Made by a program: the position numbers and the translations under genes. A DNA stretch of 64,000 bases from assembly GCA_019096155.1 (NCBI GenBank), contig JAHCVI010000001.1, forward strand, positions 10,168,001 to 10,232,000. Direction: 5' to 3'. Source of the DNA: Staphylotrichum longicolle. Taxonomy: Eukaryota > Ascomycota > Sordariomycetes > Sordariales > Chaetomiaceae. The notes beneath the pieces are model-generated. The model was not told the origin of the DNA, searched no databases, and was given only the letters and a program-made list of their open reading frames with translations. This document shows, in pieces, positions 32,258 to 44,179 of this stretch (its first letter is position 1; every line of letters begins with the position of its first letter).

Positions 32258-33851
32258 ATGTTTGTCTCTCAGGGACTCAGCCTGCTCGCCGCTCTGGTAG
32301 TCTCAGTGACTGCTCAAATCAGAACGACCGACACTAGCAGCTCTGGGTCCCCGACTACTTTGTTGTCCCAGACCTCATCAGGCACGAGGGTGCCTACATC
32401 CACTTCGTCTGGGCCGGCAACGATCACTATAGCTGTTGGCGCGGTATGACATTTACCACGGCCCATCACACATCAGTGGCTAACAAGATGAAAGAACGGG
32501 CACGTCTTCACGCCCCACGAGGCCAAGGCCAATGTGGGCGACATTATCAGTGAGTCTTGACACAAATCTCCCTCGCGTCAGTTAAGGACACTCAACTTAC
32601 ACCATCTCACAGAGTTCAACTTCTACCCCCAAAACCACCGCGCCGTCCGCGCCGAGTTTGGCTGGCCATGCATCCCCTACGAGTACGCCAACATCAACAA
32701 AGCAGGCTTCGACTCGGGCACATTCACTCCGCAAGTCGTCTCCAACAACGTTAGTTCCAACCCCCTCATCAAAACTCCCCATCATAAAAGACTAACAACG
32801 TTCCCCAAAATCCCAGCCCCCATCCTACTCGGTCCGCGTCAACGACACGGACCCCATCTTCTTCTACTGCGCCGCGCCCTACTCGTGCGTCCCCAACCAC
32901 ATGATCGGCGTCATCAACCCCAACGCAACGCACAACTACGACGCGCAGCTCGCCTTCGCCCTCAACGCCACCTACCAGCTCGCGCCGGGCGACTCGTTCC
33001 CCTCGGAGATGCCCAGGCCCAACCCCAGCAGCACCGCCGCGGCCCCGGGTCCCGCCTCCACTTCCGGTAGTGGTCGTAGCAGCGGTGGTGGTGATGGTGG
33101 GGGAGGGGGTGGGGGTGGTGGAGGTCTCAGCTCCGGCGCGATCGCGGGCATCGCCATCGGCGGCGCGGCCGTGCTCATCCTGGCGGCCGCGCTGATCTAT
33201 CTGTGCGGGCGGCGCGGCGGGTTCGACAAGGCGTACCGCAAGTCGACGGTCGTGCCGACGACTGTCGTTGGGGGGGTTGCGGGGGCCGGGCACGGGCACG
33301 GACACGGGTCGCCTGCGATGGTGGAGGCGCAGTATGCGAATTCTGCGGGGCTGCTGGCGGGGGGGTATGGCGGGCCCAAGAGCCCCGGGCAGGCGACGCT
33401 GTCGACCTTTGCGGGGCACGATCATGGGACGCTGAGGGGGAGTGTGTTTGGCGGCGGCGGGGGAGGCGGTGTGTCGCCTGGCGTGGGGACGACGCCGTCG
33501 CCTGGCCCTGGGGGGGCGCCGGGGTATGGGTTTGGGGGCGTGGTCCCGGGACAGCAGCATGGAGTGGGACATGATCCGTTTTTCGGGTGAGTTAGACGTT
33601 CCTTCTTTTTTGAGTGGGAGGGGCGAGGCTTTGGGTTGGGTGGTGTGTGTGCTGACGAGGAGTGTGTTTTCAGGTCGCCGCAGTCGTCGCCGAGGGCGGA
33701 CCATCAGTTTGCGCCGTACGTCCCGCCGCCGGTCGAGTTACCGACGGGTGAGGCTCCCGTGCCGACGCAATCGCCCCCACCTGGTTATCAGGGGAGGAAT
33801 TCCTGGGTACAAGGGCTGGAGGGGGCGCACAAGTCGGGTGGGAACCCATGA
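32258..33851 (+). CDS. Secreted-domain cupredoxin membrane protein with His-rich tail
   Basis: Five exons (32258-32443, 32495-32549, 32613-32749, 32817-33586, 33674-33851) give 441 aa. A signal peptide (MFVSQGLSLLAALVVSVTAQ) is followed by a Ser/Thr-rich spacer and one cupredoxin domain (about residues 58-160). The domain has VGANGHVFTPHEAKANVGDII, a His at about 89 in QNHRAV and a Cys at about 144 in FFYCAAP. The expected second His is not at the usual place; a His sits directly before the Met ligand (NHM, 154-155). A Gly/Ser stalk leads to one membrane helix (about 230-252). The roughly 185-residue cytosolic tail is Gly-rich, with HGHGHG, GHDHG and QQHGVGHD clusters. The family (fungal extracellular Ser-rich cupredoxins) is clear; function is not. 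Phases check to 1326 nt. Confidence 0.82.
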
Positions 33852-36450
33852 GTTGTTCTGTTGTGGTTCGTTTGCACCATGCTTAGGGGTGTTCCATCTT
33901 CTCGTTTATTTTCTTGCGGATGGGGTTTGTTTCTGTCTGTACCCTCTCACCACGGTATATGATCTAAGCTTTATTTTCTCTCTCTCCAAAGGTCCAAGTT
34001 GGCGTCTGTAGATGTGGACAAGCGGTTTGTTTACACTTTTGTTGCCCGAAACTTCCATCACAAATGTTATCACAGGTACTGCTGAAAAAGCACACGGCTA
34101 TTGACGACAGAAAGTTGTCGTGACAAATCTGCACTGAGCAGTCCTAATTTTTAGGCTTCTAATCCTGATCACTGACTGAAGACAATGGGATGACTGTCTA
34201 AGTGAAACCAGCCGGTATCATGTCAGTGGATGCTGACTTTAGCAGCACACTTCGTTTCAAGGGCACTTCTAACTTGGAGTTTGCTGTTACGCCCGTGGGG
34301 GAGGGGTTGCGTGGGCTTTCTAAATATTTTCTCGCAGTGGACTGGCTGAACTTATCCACGCCGCAACCTCGCCGCTTGGTTGGGGTTGGGTGGCGCCGCA
34401 GAATCCATTGCTCAGAGTTGGTTGACATTACCGTGTCTCTGCCACTCGGCCGCGCCGTCCGACTGGATAAGAATGGTGTTTTTTTACCTTCCCGAATTCC
34501 TGTTGGGCGAGCAGGTTCAGGTTAGCTCAGGTGAAGGGTTCATCATCCTCCCATTCATGCAACAATAAGGCGTTTTGCATTTTGGCCCACGTTCTGTTTG
34601 GCTGTTATTCTTGGAGCGTAGATGGTCGGGTCGATGTCGAAAGCTGATTGGTGGTGGCCGTCGTGAATCAAGTCGTTGTTTGAGTCTCGATATGATTCAA
34701 GTCTGGCTGGCAATTTGTTGGTCGGTAACATGTCAATGCAGTACAAATGGGTTTTCCACGATCTCGGCTGTCCATATTGCCTTTGTCGGCGTTGTGCAAC
34801 CTAGCCAAGGGAATCAAAGAATGCCAAGCCTCAAAACTCGGGTGCTTGGGCTGCTCAAGAGGCTTCACTTGTTTCGAATGGAAGCCACATCTACTTTGAC
34901 TAGTTTCTTCATCCCCTCCCTGGGTTCACTCGTGTCGTATGAGCAAGATCCATCGTCATTGTCCAGTTTGTTCACGGGTCATCGTCTGTCTGACGATATT
35001 TGAGACTCGACCACCTGATGCCACGTGCTTCCTTTCTCTTTGTTCTCCCATTCTTTGTTTCACAAGAGACTCACCCAAAGGCCTGGTCGAGTCAAGTGTC
35101 CATCCAGTACCTCCAGAGAAGGCATCTACGTCGCCGTGCAGCGGAAAAGCCGAACCCTGTGCCTCGTCGTACAGGATGGCGTGTTGGTCCTCGGCTTCCC
35201 GACCTGCAGGAACCAATGTCTCGGGCGGACAATAAGTTGCTGGGGAGCCCCGAGTCAGCGCTCGAGGGATCCGAGGCTCAGACGAACAGTGACGGTGCCA
35301 AGTGAGCTACTGATATGATAACTCTCAGCAGCCCATCATCAAGCCATCTCCAATTGCAAAGTAACAACAGGGGAAAAGGAAAGACGGGTGTTAGCGAGTC
35401 CAACATGAACTCGCAGTGGACAGGATCCCAAGAAGAGCTGCTGGGCGCAAGTTGGCGCAAGCTCGAGAACAGTGGGCCAGGCCGGGACTTCTCCGCCAGA
35501 CCCCACAAATCCAGTTGATGACTGCATCAAGAGTCGGGGCCGATTCTTGTGGACGCAGTCAGCTAGTCCCTGACTCCCGACCGCAGTCTTGGAAACGCAA
35601 GAAACCAATGCCTTGGATTTCGTCACCATCCTCCCGCTGTTCCCACTGCCAAAGTCGAGCCGCGGTAATGCGTGTCCAGAATGTCCGGGTAAAAAGACAA
35701 TCACACCTCTGTGCTGAGTTGTGGTTCTCGGAACACGAGTCCGCGGCCGATTTAGAGTTGACATGGACTGGGGGACACATTCGAGCCGCCGTGGGTTGAT
35801 TGATGCTGGATGCTGCTAGGGATGGATCTCTGGCCTTCCGTTCTCGAAGGTGTCCCGTCAAGGTGTGCATCCGGGCTCCACAGTTGCTGCAGCCAAGTAC
35901 CTGCTGTTAGCAGCAACAGCCGCGACCGCCAATCGCATCACGGCGATTCAAGTAGCAGCAAGCGCAGGTACCGCCCCACCCTGCGTCTGGTGATCGATCG
36001 TCTCGCTGCGGCAGAAAGGACACAGTTGTAGATACCACGGTCGACCGTCTGAGCTCAGCAACCTCAAATTCCCGTACAACGAACGAACCGGGCCTCCCTT
36101 CCTCCCTTCCCAGCCCAACAACAAAACTTCACTCGCCGGCGATTCCAAGTCCTTGTCCAGCTTGCTGAGCTTGTCTGGGGGCCTCGCCTCGAGCCTTTTT
36201 TGCTTCCCTCCTTTTTCGAGCTAGTTTGACGGAGCTCGGGCGTCCTGGTCGCTGCCGTCGTTGTTTCGCAAACAACCCCTGGTCCGGCGAAACCCCTCGG
36301 TCCCCCGTTTTCTCGCTCTCGCCTCGGTGTCCTTCTCCCGTTCCATCGCCATACACACAAGGTCAATTGTGCCAGCCGGACTGCCTCCTCCCCTTTCGAT
36401 TCACGCTTCCGTCGACTTCTCCCAGTTCCATACACCGTCCGACCAGAGCA
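33852..36450. other. Long gene-free stretch before SURF4/Erv29
   Basis: 2.6 kb with no supported gene. The last about 270 bp (36180-36450) are pyrimidine-rich and look like the leader of the SURF4 gene. The rest is of mixed composition with only short open frames; I see no transposon remnant and no tRNA. Confidence 0.4.
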
Positions 36451-37575
36451 ATGGCGCAGATGCGAGGCCCGGGTAGCTACGGCATGGCCGCGCCGAGCCC
36501 CTTCGGAGGGCCGGCCGAGGACAGGTCGGAGCAGAGCCCGCTGGACGCCATCCGGCAGCAGACGAGCAAGGTCGAGGACCTGCTGGACAGGCTGAGCGAG
36601 CCCATCAAGCCGTGCGTACACCCCAATGGCTCGTCTGGAGCATACGGTCCTGTGTCCGTCCTCTTCAAGTTGCTGACATGGCGCTCGCCCGCCCAACAGC
36701 TTCCTGCCCGCCATCGGCCGCTTCCTGATCGTCGTGACCTTCATCGAGGACGCGCTCAGAATAATAACACAATGGAATGATCAGCTGTTGTATCTTCACG
36801 ACTACCGCCACAGTATGTGTCCCGCCTTCAACCCCCAAACTTCTAACGGCGCCCAAAGCTAACAGACACTCCCTCCAACAGTCCCCAACGGCCTCACCCA
36901 CCTCTTCCTCATCGCCAACGTCATCGCCATGTCCATCTGCTCCGTCCTGGTCATCATCCGCAAGCACTCCGAGTACGCCGTGGGCGGGCTGATCGCCGTC
37001 GTCGTCACCCAGGCGCTCGGCTACGGCCTCATCTTCGACCTCAACTTCTTCCTGCGCAACCTGTCCGTCATGGGCGGCCTGCTGATGGTGCTCTCGGACT
37101 CGTGGGTGCGCAAGACCAAGGCGTTCGCCGGCCTCCCCCAGCTCGAGGAGAAGGACCGCAAGATGTACTTCCAGCTCGCCGGGCGCGTGCTGCTCATCTT
37201 CCTGTTTGTCGGCTTCGTCTTCAGCGGGCAGTGGTCCATCTGGCGCGTCGTCGTGTCGCTGATCGGCCTGATGGCGTGCGTCATGGTCGTGGTCGGGTTC
37301 AAGGCCAAGTTTAGCGCCACGCTGCTGGTGGTGATTCTGAGCGTCTTCAACGTGCTGGTGAACAACTTCTGGACTGTGAGTATTGAGCTCTTTCCCGCCC
37401 CGATGCACGCGGCCCCTTTCCTAACGACCTTCCGCAGCTCCACGAGCACCACCCCCACAAGGACTTTGCCAAGTACGACTTCTTCCAGATCCTCTCCATC
37501 GTCGGTGGCCTCTTGCTGCTGGTCAACAGCGGCCCGGGCCAGTTCAGCATCGACGAGAAGAAGAAGGTCTACTAG
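36451..37575 (+). CDS. ERV29: SURF4/Erv29 family ER cargo receptor
   Basis: Multi-span membrane protein that loads soluble secretory cargo into COPII vesicles at the ER. Four exons (36451-36611, 36700-36812, 36882-37375, 37438-37575) give 301 aa, normal for the family. The N-terminus is cytosolic; about seven hydrophobic spans follow, with GRFLIVVTFIEDALRI, the NFFLRNLSVMGGLLMVLSDS segment and FWTLHEHHPHKDFAKYDFFQ. The C-terminus ends KKKVY, giving a KKXX di-lysine retrieval signal for return from the Golgi. In a secreting filamentous fungus this receptor is relevant to enzyme export. Intron phases are consistent throughout. Confidence 0.94.
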
Positions 37576-38409
37576 AAGCCAGTTTTGAAATATCATATCA
37601 TGGCTGTGGGGAAGATTGCGGGTCTGAACCACTGGGCAAGGCAGAGAGAAAGGCAAACGGCCAAGATCAGTTGGCTCGACTTGATCATGAGGAGTTGCTC
37701 GCCTTAAAATTGGAGCGGTGTGGTCGTGGACAACAGCGTATAACGCTCGCAATTGGGTCATCTATCTTTTCACGGCGTAGATCCAATTTTTTGATGTAGA
37801 AAAAGTCGACAGCGCAAATGAGCAGCGGGAAATCCAAGACGTCATGTAGTTGGAGTAGTGGTCGTGTCTTTTTTTGTTTTCTATGGTGTTTGGTGGAAAA
37901 GGTTTAGTAGAGTGCTGCTTGCAATGGAACCTCCTTCTCCTCCTCCCCTGTCCCTGGTATACCAAGAGCGTTGCTACAGATAAACTCCACCATCCTATGC
38001 CCTAGTTGTGTTGTACAGAGTGTGGTTTGAGTAGTGATGGGTGGCCTGCTGCTGAAATCTTCCTCCTGGCGGTCTATCTTCCGGACGCGGCGGCCCTGGT
38101 GATTTGAACCTGCGCTTTATCCCGGCGTTGCCTTTACGGAAACCTCCGGCTTCCCGGTCTCATGGTCCCGTCATCCTACTTGGCGCCATGGGCTGACCAC
38201 CGCTAGCAGGTGACCCTTGGCGCGGCACTTGGGTTCTGCAGCCCCGTCTGTCGCGGGGTATGGCGCTGTTGGGACGAAGTTTCTTCCTCCTCCTTTTGGT
38301 TTCCGGACCACCTCCTGTGCTTCGAGCAAGCAAAGGTCGGCCAAAAGGAGAGCTTCCCCTGATGTCATACACAACGAGTGTGTTTTTGACCCTGGAACAC
38401 GCCATGTTC
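37576..38409. other. Convergent 3' intergenic region
   Basis: 834 bp between the stops of SURF4 (+) and the Zn2Cys6 gene (-). A minus-strand GGTTCAAATC near 38105 resembles a tRNA B box, but the T-stem does not pair and no A box lies at the right distance. No gene is supported. Confidence 0.4.
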
Positions 38410-39871
38410 TCATGGAATCACCAAGTCGTCCATCGACCGCTTCGCGATATCGATAATCCTCATACACGTCGGCTTCTCGCCAGTGGACGAAAGCGGCACG
38501 TACTCGCACGCCGTCTTCAGCTCGACGCCCGACGCCACCAGCTCATCGAGCTGCTGGTGCCGCCGGCGTGAGCGCTCCTCCATCATGTTGATGATGTCCT
38601 TCAGGCCGGGCTGCTGCGCATTGTCGCCAGCCTCGACGCCCGGCGTGAACTCATTAATACCGTAGACGTCCATCTTGAGCAGGGCGCGCACGGTCAGTCG
38701 CCAGAGAATGGGCTCAAGGAGAGCGCCCTCGAGCCGCTCCGACGCGCCGCACCGCACGGGGTCCATCTTGGCCATCCAACCCCACAGGCCGCCGTAGCCC
38801 TCGATGGTAAATTTGATCTGGCGCCGCTCCGCGTCGGCGGCCGCCGCTTCGGCATCGACCATGCTCAGGATGCGCATGTATGCGTTGGAAAGCGACGGGA
38901 GCAGCGCGCCGAGCATCATCATGCTTTGCAGCGCTTGGATTTGGGGTTTGCAGGGCGAGTCCAGGGGCGGGTCGCCGCAGACCGGGCAGAGGATCGTATT
39001 GTGTGCTGTCTTAGCTGCGGTGCGCGCAACTCGCATGGCTTCGCCAACCTCTTTCGGCAGGGTCTGGAGAGAGTCGAGCGCGAGGTAGAGCGCTGAGAGG
39101 CAGCCGCACGGCTTGTTATTGTCCGGCTCAGTGGGCGAGGCGTACGTGCTTGGCGAACTCGAGGATGGAGGTGATAAGCTGGGCAGTGTCTCGGCGACGT
39201 CGGCTGAAAAGAGCTGGGCAACTTCCTCCGGGGTGATCTCGGGTGCCGGTGGTGGGATTAATGAGGGGTCGGGTTCGTCGAAGTCGATATCGGGGAGGTT
39301 GCCGCTCATGGGCCAGAAAGCGTTGGGCCGCGGTGGCGGTTTTGCGAATTGAGTAGAGCCCTGGCTTTGACTGGTCTGATCCGGGGCGGGCGGAAACTGA
39401 GAGTTGGGGTCAACCAGCTCGAGGAAGTTCATATCCATATTGTTCATGTCGAGGAAGGAAAGGTCCAGGTCCATGGCGATGGTGCTGTCAAAATCGAAAT
39501 CGGATATCGCGACCGGTGGCACCGTCTCCGTCTGTTTTACGATCGGTGCCGCAGTCGGTGCCGCGGTCGGTGCTGCGGTCGGTGCTGCGATCGGGGCTTC
39601 GGTCGGTTCAGTGATTGCAACGGGCTCCGTCGCCTCGACAGCGCGGTGCTTTCTCGGCCTGCCCATGCGCTTCTGGGCCGAATAGACGCATTTGATGCCC
39701 TCGCGTTTGCAGCGGGCGCATCCATCGATCTCCTTGGAACAAGCGAGCTTTCTACCTCCTGAAGGTTCTGTCAGAACAGAGAGCCGTCTCACGGCTTTGG
39801 AATTGCGTACGGCACTCATCGCAAGCCCGCCGCTTGGGCTGCTCTGGCGTCTTCTTCACGCCCGTGTCCAT
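38410..39871 (-). CDS. Zn2Cys6 (C6 zinc cluster) transcription factor
   Basis: Putative DNA-binding regulator of unknown target. Two exons, 39811-39871 and 38410-39758, give 469 aa. The 52-nt intron cuts the zinc cluster right after its second Cys; splicing restores CDEC-R-GRKLAC...CARC...C with the canonical Zn2Cys6 spacing, then a basic MGRPRKHR linker. A tandem Ala-Pro-Thr-Ala repeat (DNA 15-mers, about 39540-39590) follows. The middle has a Cys-rich part (PCGCLSALY and CPVCGDPPLDSPC) and helices resembling the AflR-type regulator family. No tailoring enzymes lie nearby, so it does not look like a cluster-specific regulator. Confidence 0.85.
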
Positions 39872-40844
39872 TTTAGACGATGTGATCCGCGATCGGCGGA
39901 TGGCTGTGAAAGGAGGTTCTCGTCGTTGTTATTGTTGTTGTTGTCGTGGTGTTGATTGGAAATGCTGGGGAAACGGTGGCGGGGTCTGGATCCCGCCTCC
40001 TGACGACTTTCTTAGTGGGAGATGCGCTCGGCCTTGTGCTATGTAAGGCGCTGGTTGCCTGCTGTCATCCCACAGGCGATTTGGCGGGAACAAAGCCCTG
40101 GCAGCGGAGGACGGACCGATTGGCTGGGACAAATGGGGGCCGCGTAAACTTACACCGAGCTTGGGGTTGGTACCATCAATATCTCTCCGAGCGAGGTGGG
40201 AGAAGAAGGATACCAGGCAGCCTTGTCTTATTCGCTGGGTGCACCCAACAGAGGGTATTCTCCTGTCGCCAAGACCCGTTCGACTTTCTCTTTACGCTAC
40301 CTGGTAGGAATTCAGTCCGCGATCGTTTCTCCAGTCAGACACGGAGCCTGCGTAAGGGACAAATTGTACGGAATGCGGATTTATGTACGTTGAAAGTTAC
40401 AGTCGCTGAGGTGCCCCACCCACTCACTGCCCATCAAGGTGCATCGCAGAAGCCATTGTCCTGGTTGTCGAATCCCTGTAACCATGTCGGGGTCGGGAAA
40501 AATACCCAATGCGTTATGTTCGTTTCTCGCACAGTCTCGGCGTCAATAACGGCAACTTGCCCTGCTTAGAAGAATGGTAAGAGTCGTCTCAATCTGTGGA
40601 GTACCAAGAAACATCCAAAATACCTAGACAGGTGGGGATTGTCGGGGGATGGAAGCACATGCTGTGGATCCGACCCCCTCCCCCTGCAGGCGGTGAAGCA
40701 CCGACCGTGCCAAAAAGTTCATAAAAACTGGCAGAAAAAAAAGTGTCCCACGCTTGGCCAAGTAACTTTTTGGCGACTGCTGCTGCTATTGTTGCTGCTC
40801 CTGGTGGTCCTGCAGACAAGCAACATCACACACCAGCCGGCACA
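39872..40844. promoter_or_regulatory. Divergent promoter region, zinc-cluster factor / ERB1
   Basis: 973 bp between two start codons. A GTT-rich microsatellite (about 39926-39950) lies in the leader of the zinc-cluster gene and a CTG/TTG-rich run (about 40776-40805) lies just before ERB1. No gene is supported. Confidence 0.45.
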
Positions 40845-43636
40845 ATGGGGTCAAAACTTACAGAGAAGAAGCGCAAAGCAAGGGAGCCCGAGTCGGACTC
40901 AGAGTCTGACAATGAACTTGCCAATGGCCTGTTCGACGGTGTCTTGTCGCAAAGCGAAGACGAGGAAGACTACCTTCCGTCCGACAATGGCGACGACGAT
41001 GTGGACGACAGCGAGAGCGAGAGCGAAGGTTCCGATGGCAGCGAGGATGGCGGCGAGGACGATGACATTTTGAGCGACGACATCCCGTCAGATGTTGACG
41101 GCGAGGAGGAGATCAGCAAACTCGTCAAGCAGCAGCAGGAACTCGAAATCACCGAACCCGGCGTCGACCCGAAGCGGAAAGACGATGATGGCGAGGAGAA
41201 GAACTATAGGATCGAGAAAGATGCCAATGGGGGGGAGCGATATGTTTACGAGTGCGTTCTTCAGCGCCGACATACCATTCTCCGGCCTGGTTACTAATTC
41301 GATATGACAGTGAAATCGATCCTGTCTACGATTCCGACGACTCGGACGCCCAGGGCCCCGTTAACACGATTGGAGACATTCCCCTGAGCTTCTATGACAG
41401 GTAGGTGGTTCTGGAAACGTGGAGATGCATGCCTCCGATTCCTTATTGACCGTCTTTAGCTATCCCCATATCGGTTACGACATCAATGGCAAGAAGATCA
41501 TGCGTCCGGCTACCGGCGATGCGCTCCAGAGTCTGCTCGACAGTATCGAAGTACCCAAGGGATGGACAGGGTTAACGGACGTGAACACTGGCAACCCTCT
41601 TAACCTGACGTGCGTTTTCCTGAAGCCCAGAGGCACCATTGGATCCGTCTAACCCAGGTTTAGTCAAGAGGAGCTCGAGCTCGTTCGCAGGGTCCAAATG
41701 GGTCTCCTTCCTAATGAGATTGAGGATCCCTACCCCGACACCGTGGAGTACTTCACCTCCATTGAGGAGAAGATGCGTGAGTCAACCTTCTTACCGATCT
41801 GTCCGGCACAGTCGCTGATTGTCACCAGCCCTGAGCAGCGCGCCTGAGCCGAAACGGCGCTTCCTGCCTTCCAAGAACGAGGCGAAGCAGGTTATGAAGT
41901 TAGTTCGTGCCATTCGCGAGGGCAGAATCCTACCGTATAGGCCACCTGAGGAGCGCGAGCGGGAGGAGGAGGAGCAAGAGGAGCAACATTTCGACCTCTG
42001 GCAGAATGAAGAGCCCCAAGCCCCCAACCCGCTGCACATTCCTGCCCCCAAGCTGCCGCCACCTGGTTACGACTTGAGCTACAACCCTCCGGAGGAATAT
42101 TTGCCGTACGCCTCCCTGGACTCTTCTCCCTATGTCTTAGTACTGACGTCTATTCTAGGTCCAAGGAGGAGCGTGAAGAATGGGAAAATGCGGACCCAGA
42201 AGACCGTGAAAAGCCGTATCTCCCGCAAAAGTACAATGCCCTGCGGAAGGTCCCAGCGTGGGGTAGCTTGGTCAACGAGAGGTTCGAACGCTGCATGGTA
42301 GGTGTACCCAAGACTTTGTGATGGCGTCACAGGGCTGACTCTAAACGAACAGGATCTGTATTTGGCACCTCGTGTGCGGAAGAACAGGCTCAACATTGAC
42401 CCCAACTCGCTCCTTCCGAAGCTTCCCTCGCCCTCTGAGCTCAAACCCTTCCCCACTGTCGTCCAGACGATTTTCAGGGGCCACGAGGGCAGGGTAAGAA
42501 GCGTTGCGATTGACCCCGTAAGTCCTTCATCTAAGCTCACGCAACAAGCTCATGCTAACCGGACGATAGACTGGCATTGCGCTTGCAACTGGTGGTGACG
42601 ACGGCACTGTACGAGTTTGGGAGCTGCTGACTGGCCGGCAAGTCTGGTCGGTCAGGCTCAACAGCGAGGAGCCTGTCAACGCCGTCCGGTGGCGGCCTGC
42701 TAAGGACTCCTTTATCCTGGCTGCAGCTACCGGCGAGGACATTTTCTTGATGGTTCCAACACACGCAAGTGTCACTCCCGCCCTCGACCAGGCCAGCAGG
42801 GACGTTCTTGCGGCCGGCTTCGGCTACGCCACAAACGGACAGCAGCAGGCTCTCCCGGCCGGTAAAGAGCCACCAGCAAAGTGGGCTCGACCAGGCACAA
42901 AGCTTGAGGATGAAGGTGTGTTGGTAAGAATTACTGTGAGGTCAACGGTCAAGGTCATCAACTGGCACAGGAGAGGCGACCATTTTGCGACGGTCTCGCC
43001 GACTGGCCAGCGCAGCTCTGTGGCTATTCACACGCTCTCAAAGCACCTCACACAAATACCCTTCCGGAAACTCTCGGGCCTCGCACAGACAGCCGCTTTC
43101 CACCCTCTCAGGCCGCTGTTCTTCGTGGCCACTCAGCGGACAATCAGGTGCTATGACCTCCAGAAGCTGGAGCTGGTCAAGGTTGTCCAGCCTGGCGCCA
43201 AGTGGTGAGTTTGCAAGACCCTGCGCGTGCGCGAATGCCATTACTGACATGTCCCAGGATTTCGTCATTCGATATTCACCCTGGCGGTGACAACCTGATT
43301 GTTGGTAGCTACGACAAGCGTCTCCTCTGGCACGACCTCGACCTGTCCAACAGGCCGTACAAGACGATGAGGTTCCACAGCGAGGCCATTCGTCAGGTCC
43401 GGTACCACAAGGGCGGGCTCCCACTATTCGCCGATGCCAGTGATGACGGCTCGCTGCAGATTTTCCACGGCAAGGTTCCGAACGACCAGTTAGAGAACCC
43501 GACGATCGTGCCAGTCAAAATGCTCAAGGGGCACAAGGTTGTCAACAAACTCGGCGTGTTGGACATCGATTGGCATCCGCGCGAGCCGTGGTGTGTGTCT
43601 GCCGGAGCCGACGGAACGGCTCGGTTGTGGATGTAG
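40845..43636 (+). CDS. ERB1: Ribosome biogenesis protein Erb1 (BOP1)
   Basis: Nucleolar protein of the PeBoW (Nop7-Erb1-Ytm1) complex needed for 27S pre-rRNA processing and 60S maturation. Nine exons: 40845-41251, 41311-41400, 41460-41609, 41664-41776, 41829-42105, 42159-42297, 42353-42517, 42570-43204 and 43258-43636, giving 784 aa. An acidic N-terminus (about 1-120) precedes the BOP1-NT domain (YPHIGYDINGKKIMRP, YNPPEEYLPSKEE, KYNALRKVPAWGSLVNERFERC) and C-terminal WD40 repeats (GHEGRVRSVAIDP, TGGDDGTVRVWE, GSYDKRLLWHD, SAGADGTARLWM). Intron 3 has two usable acceptors 6 nt apart, which would add two residues (FS). Other splice sites are unambiguous. Confidence 0.94.
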
Positions 43637-44179
43637 AGGAAGTCGGACTGGGATTGGTGGTGGAGAGAGATCAGGAGACGCGTTCATGTACGTAAGTCCT
43701 TTTCGTTGGGGAGTTGGCAGGCATCTTCGAATAGGCCAGTAGGTTCGATACCATCTATCCGTGTCTTTTGGGCAGCAAGTCTTTATCTTGCCCGTTGGAG
43801 AACCTGTCGGGCAATTTGCCGTTTGCCTAAATCTTCTGCCGATGCCATGCATGTATGTGTGTCGGTTGATTTATGAAAGTGCATATCCTCAGCGTGCAAA
43901 AATATGTTGGGCCGCCGTGAACCTGCATCTTCTCCGCACATCTCGCAGGATCACCCATCAGGCCTCAGCCCTAAGTTCGCCTTCACCGCTCATTCCAATT
44001 GCAAGGGCAACGCTCAGATGACGGGTGTCAGCCCCATTTAGAGAGCCCACGAGCTTTGCTTAGTTTATTCAAACCAAATAGTATGTACAAGAAACCCGCT
44101 TGATTCCCCTTCCTCCTATCCTTCTCGAGGCCAGGTAGCCCTCCTCCATACCCAAACTCCTTTACCCCCGTCCCCCAGC
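43637..44179. other. Convergent 3' intergenic region
   Basis: 543 bp between the stops of ERB1 (+) and the SGNH hydrolase (-). It is AT-richer than the coding sequence; I see no gene, repeat or tRNA (a GGTTCGATACC at 43744 does not form a tRNA). Confidence 0.4.

Noticed and set aside
32769..33704. Minus-strand 311-codon frame over the cupredoxin gene
   Set aside because: It is the complement of a Gly-rich coding region and carries none of the conserved cupredoxin splice signals.
38080..38170. Possible minus-strand tRNA with GGTTCAAATC
   Set aside because: The T-stem does not pair and there is no A box at the needed distance; similar B-box-like hits at 7436, 14289 and 43744 also failed.
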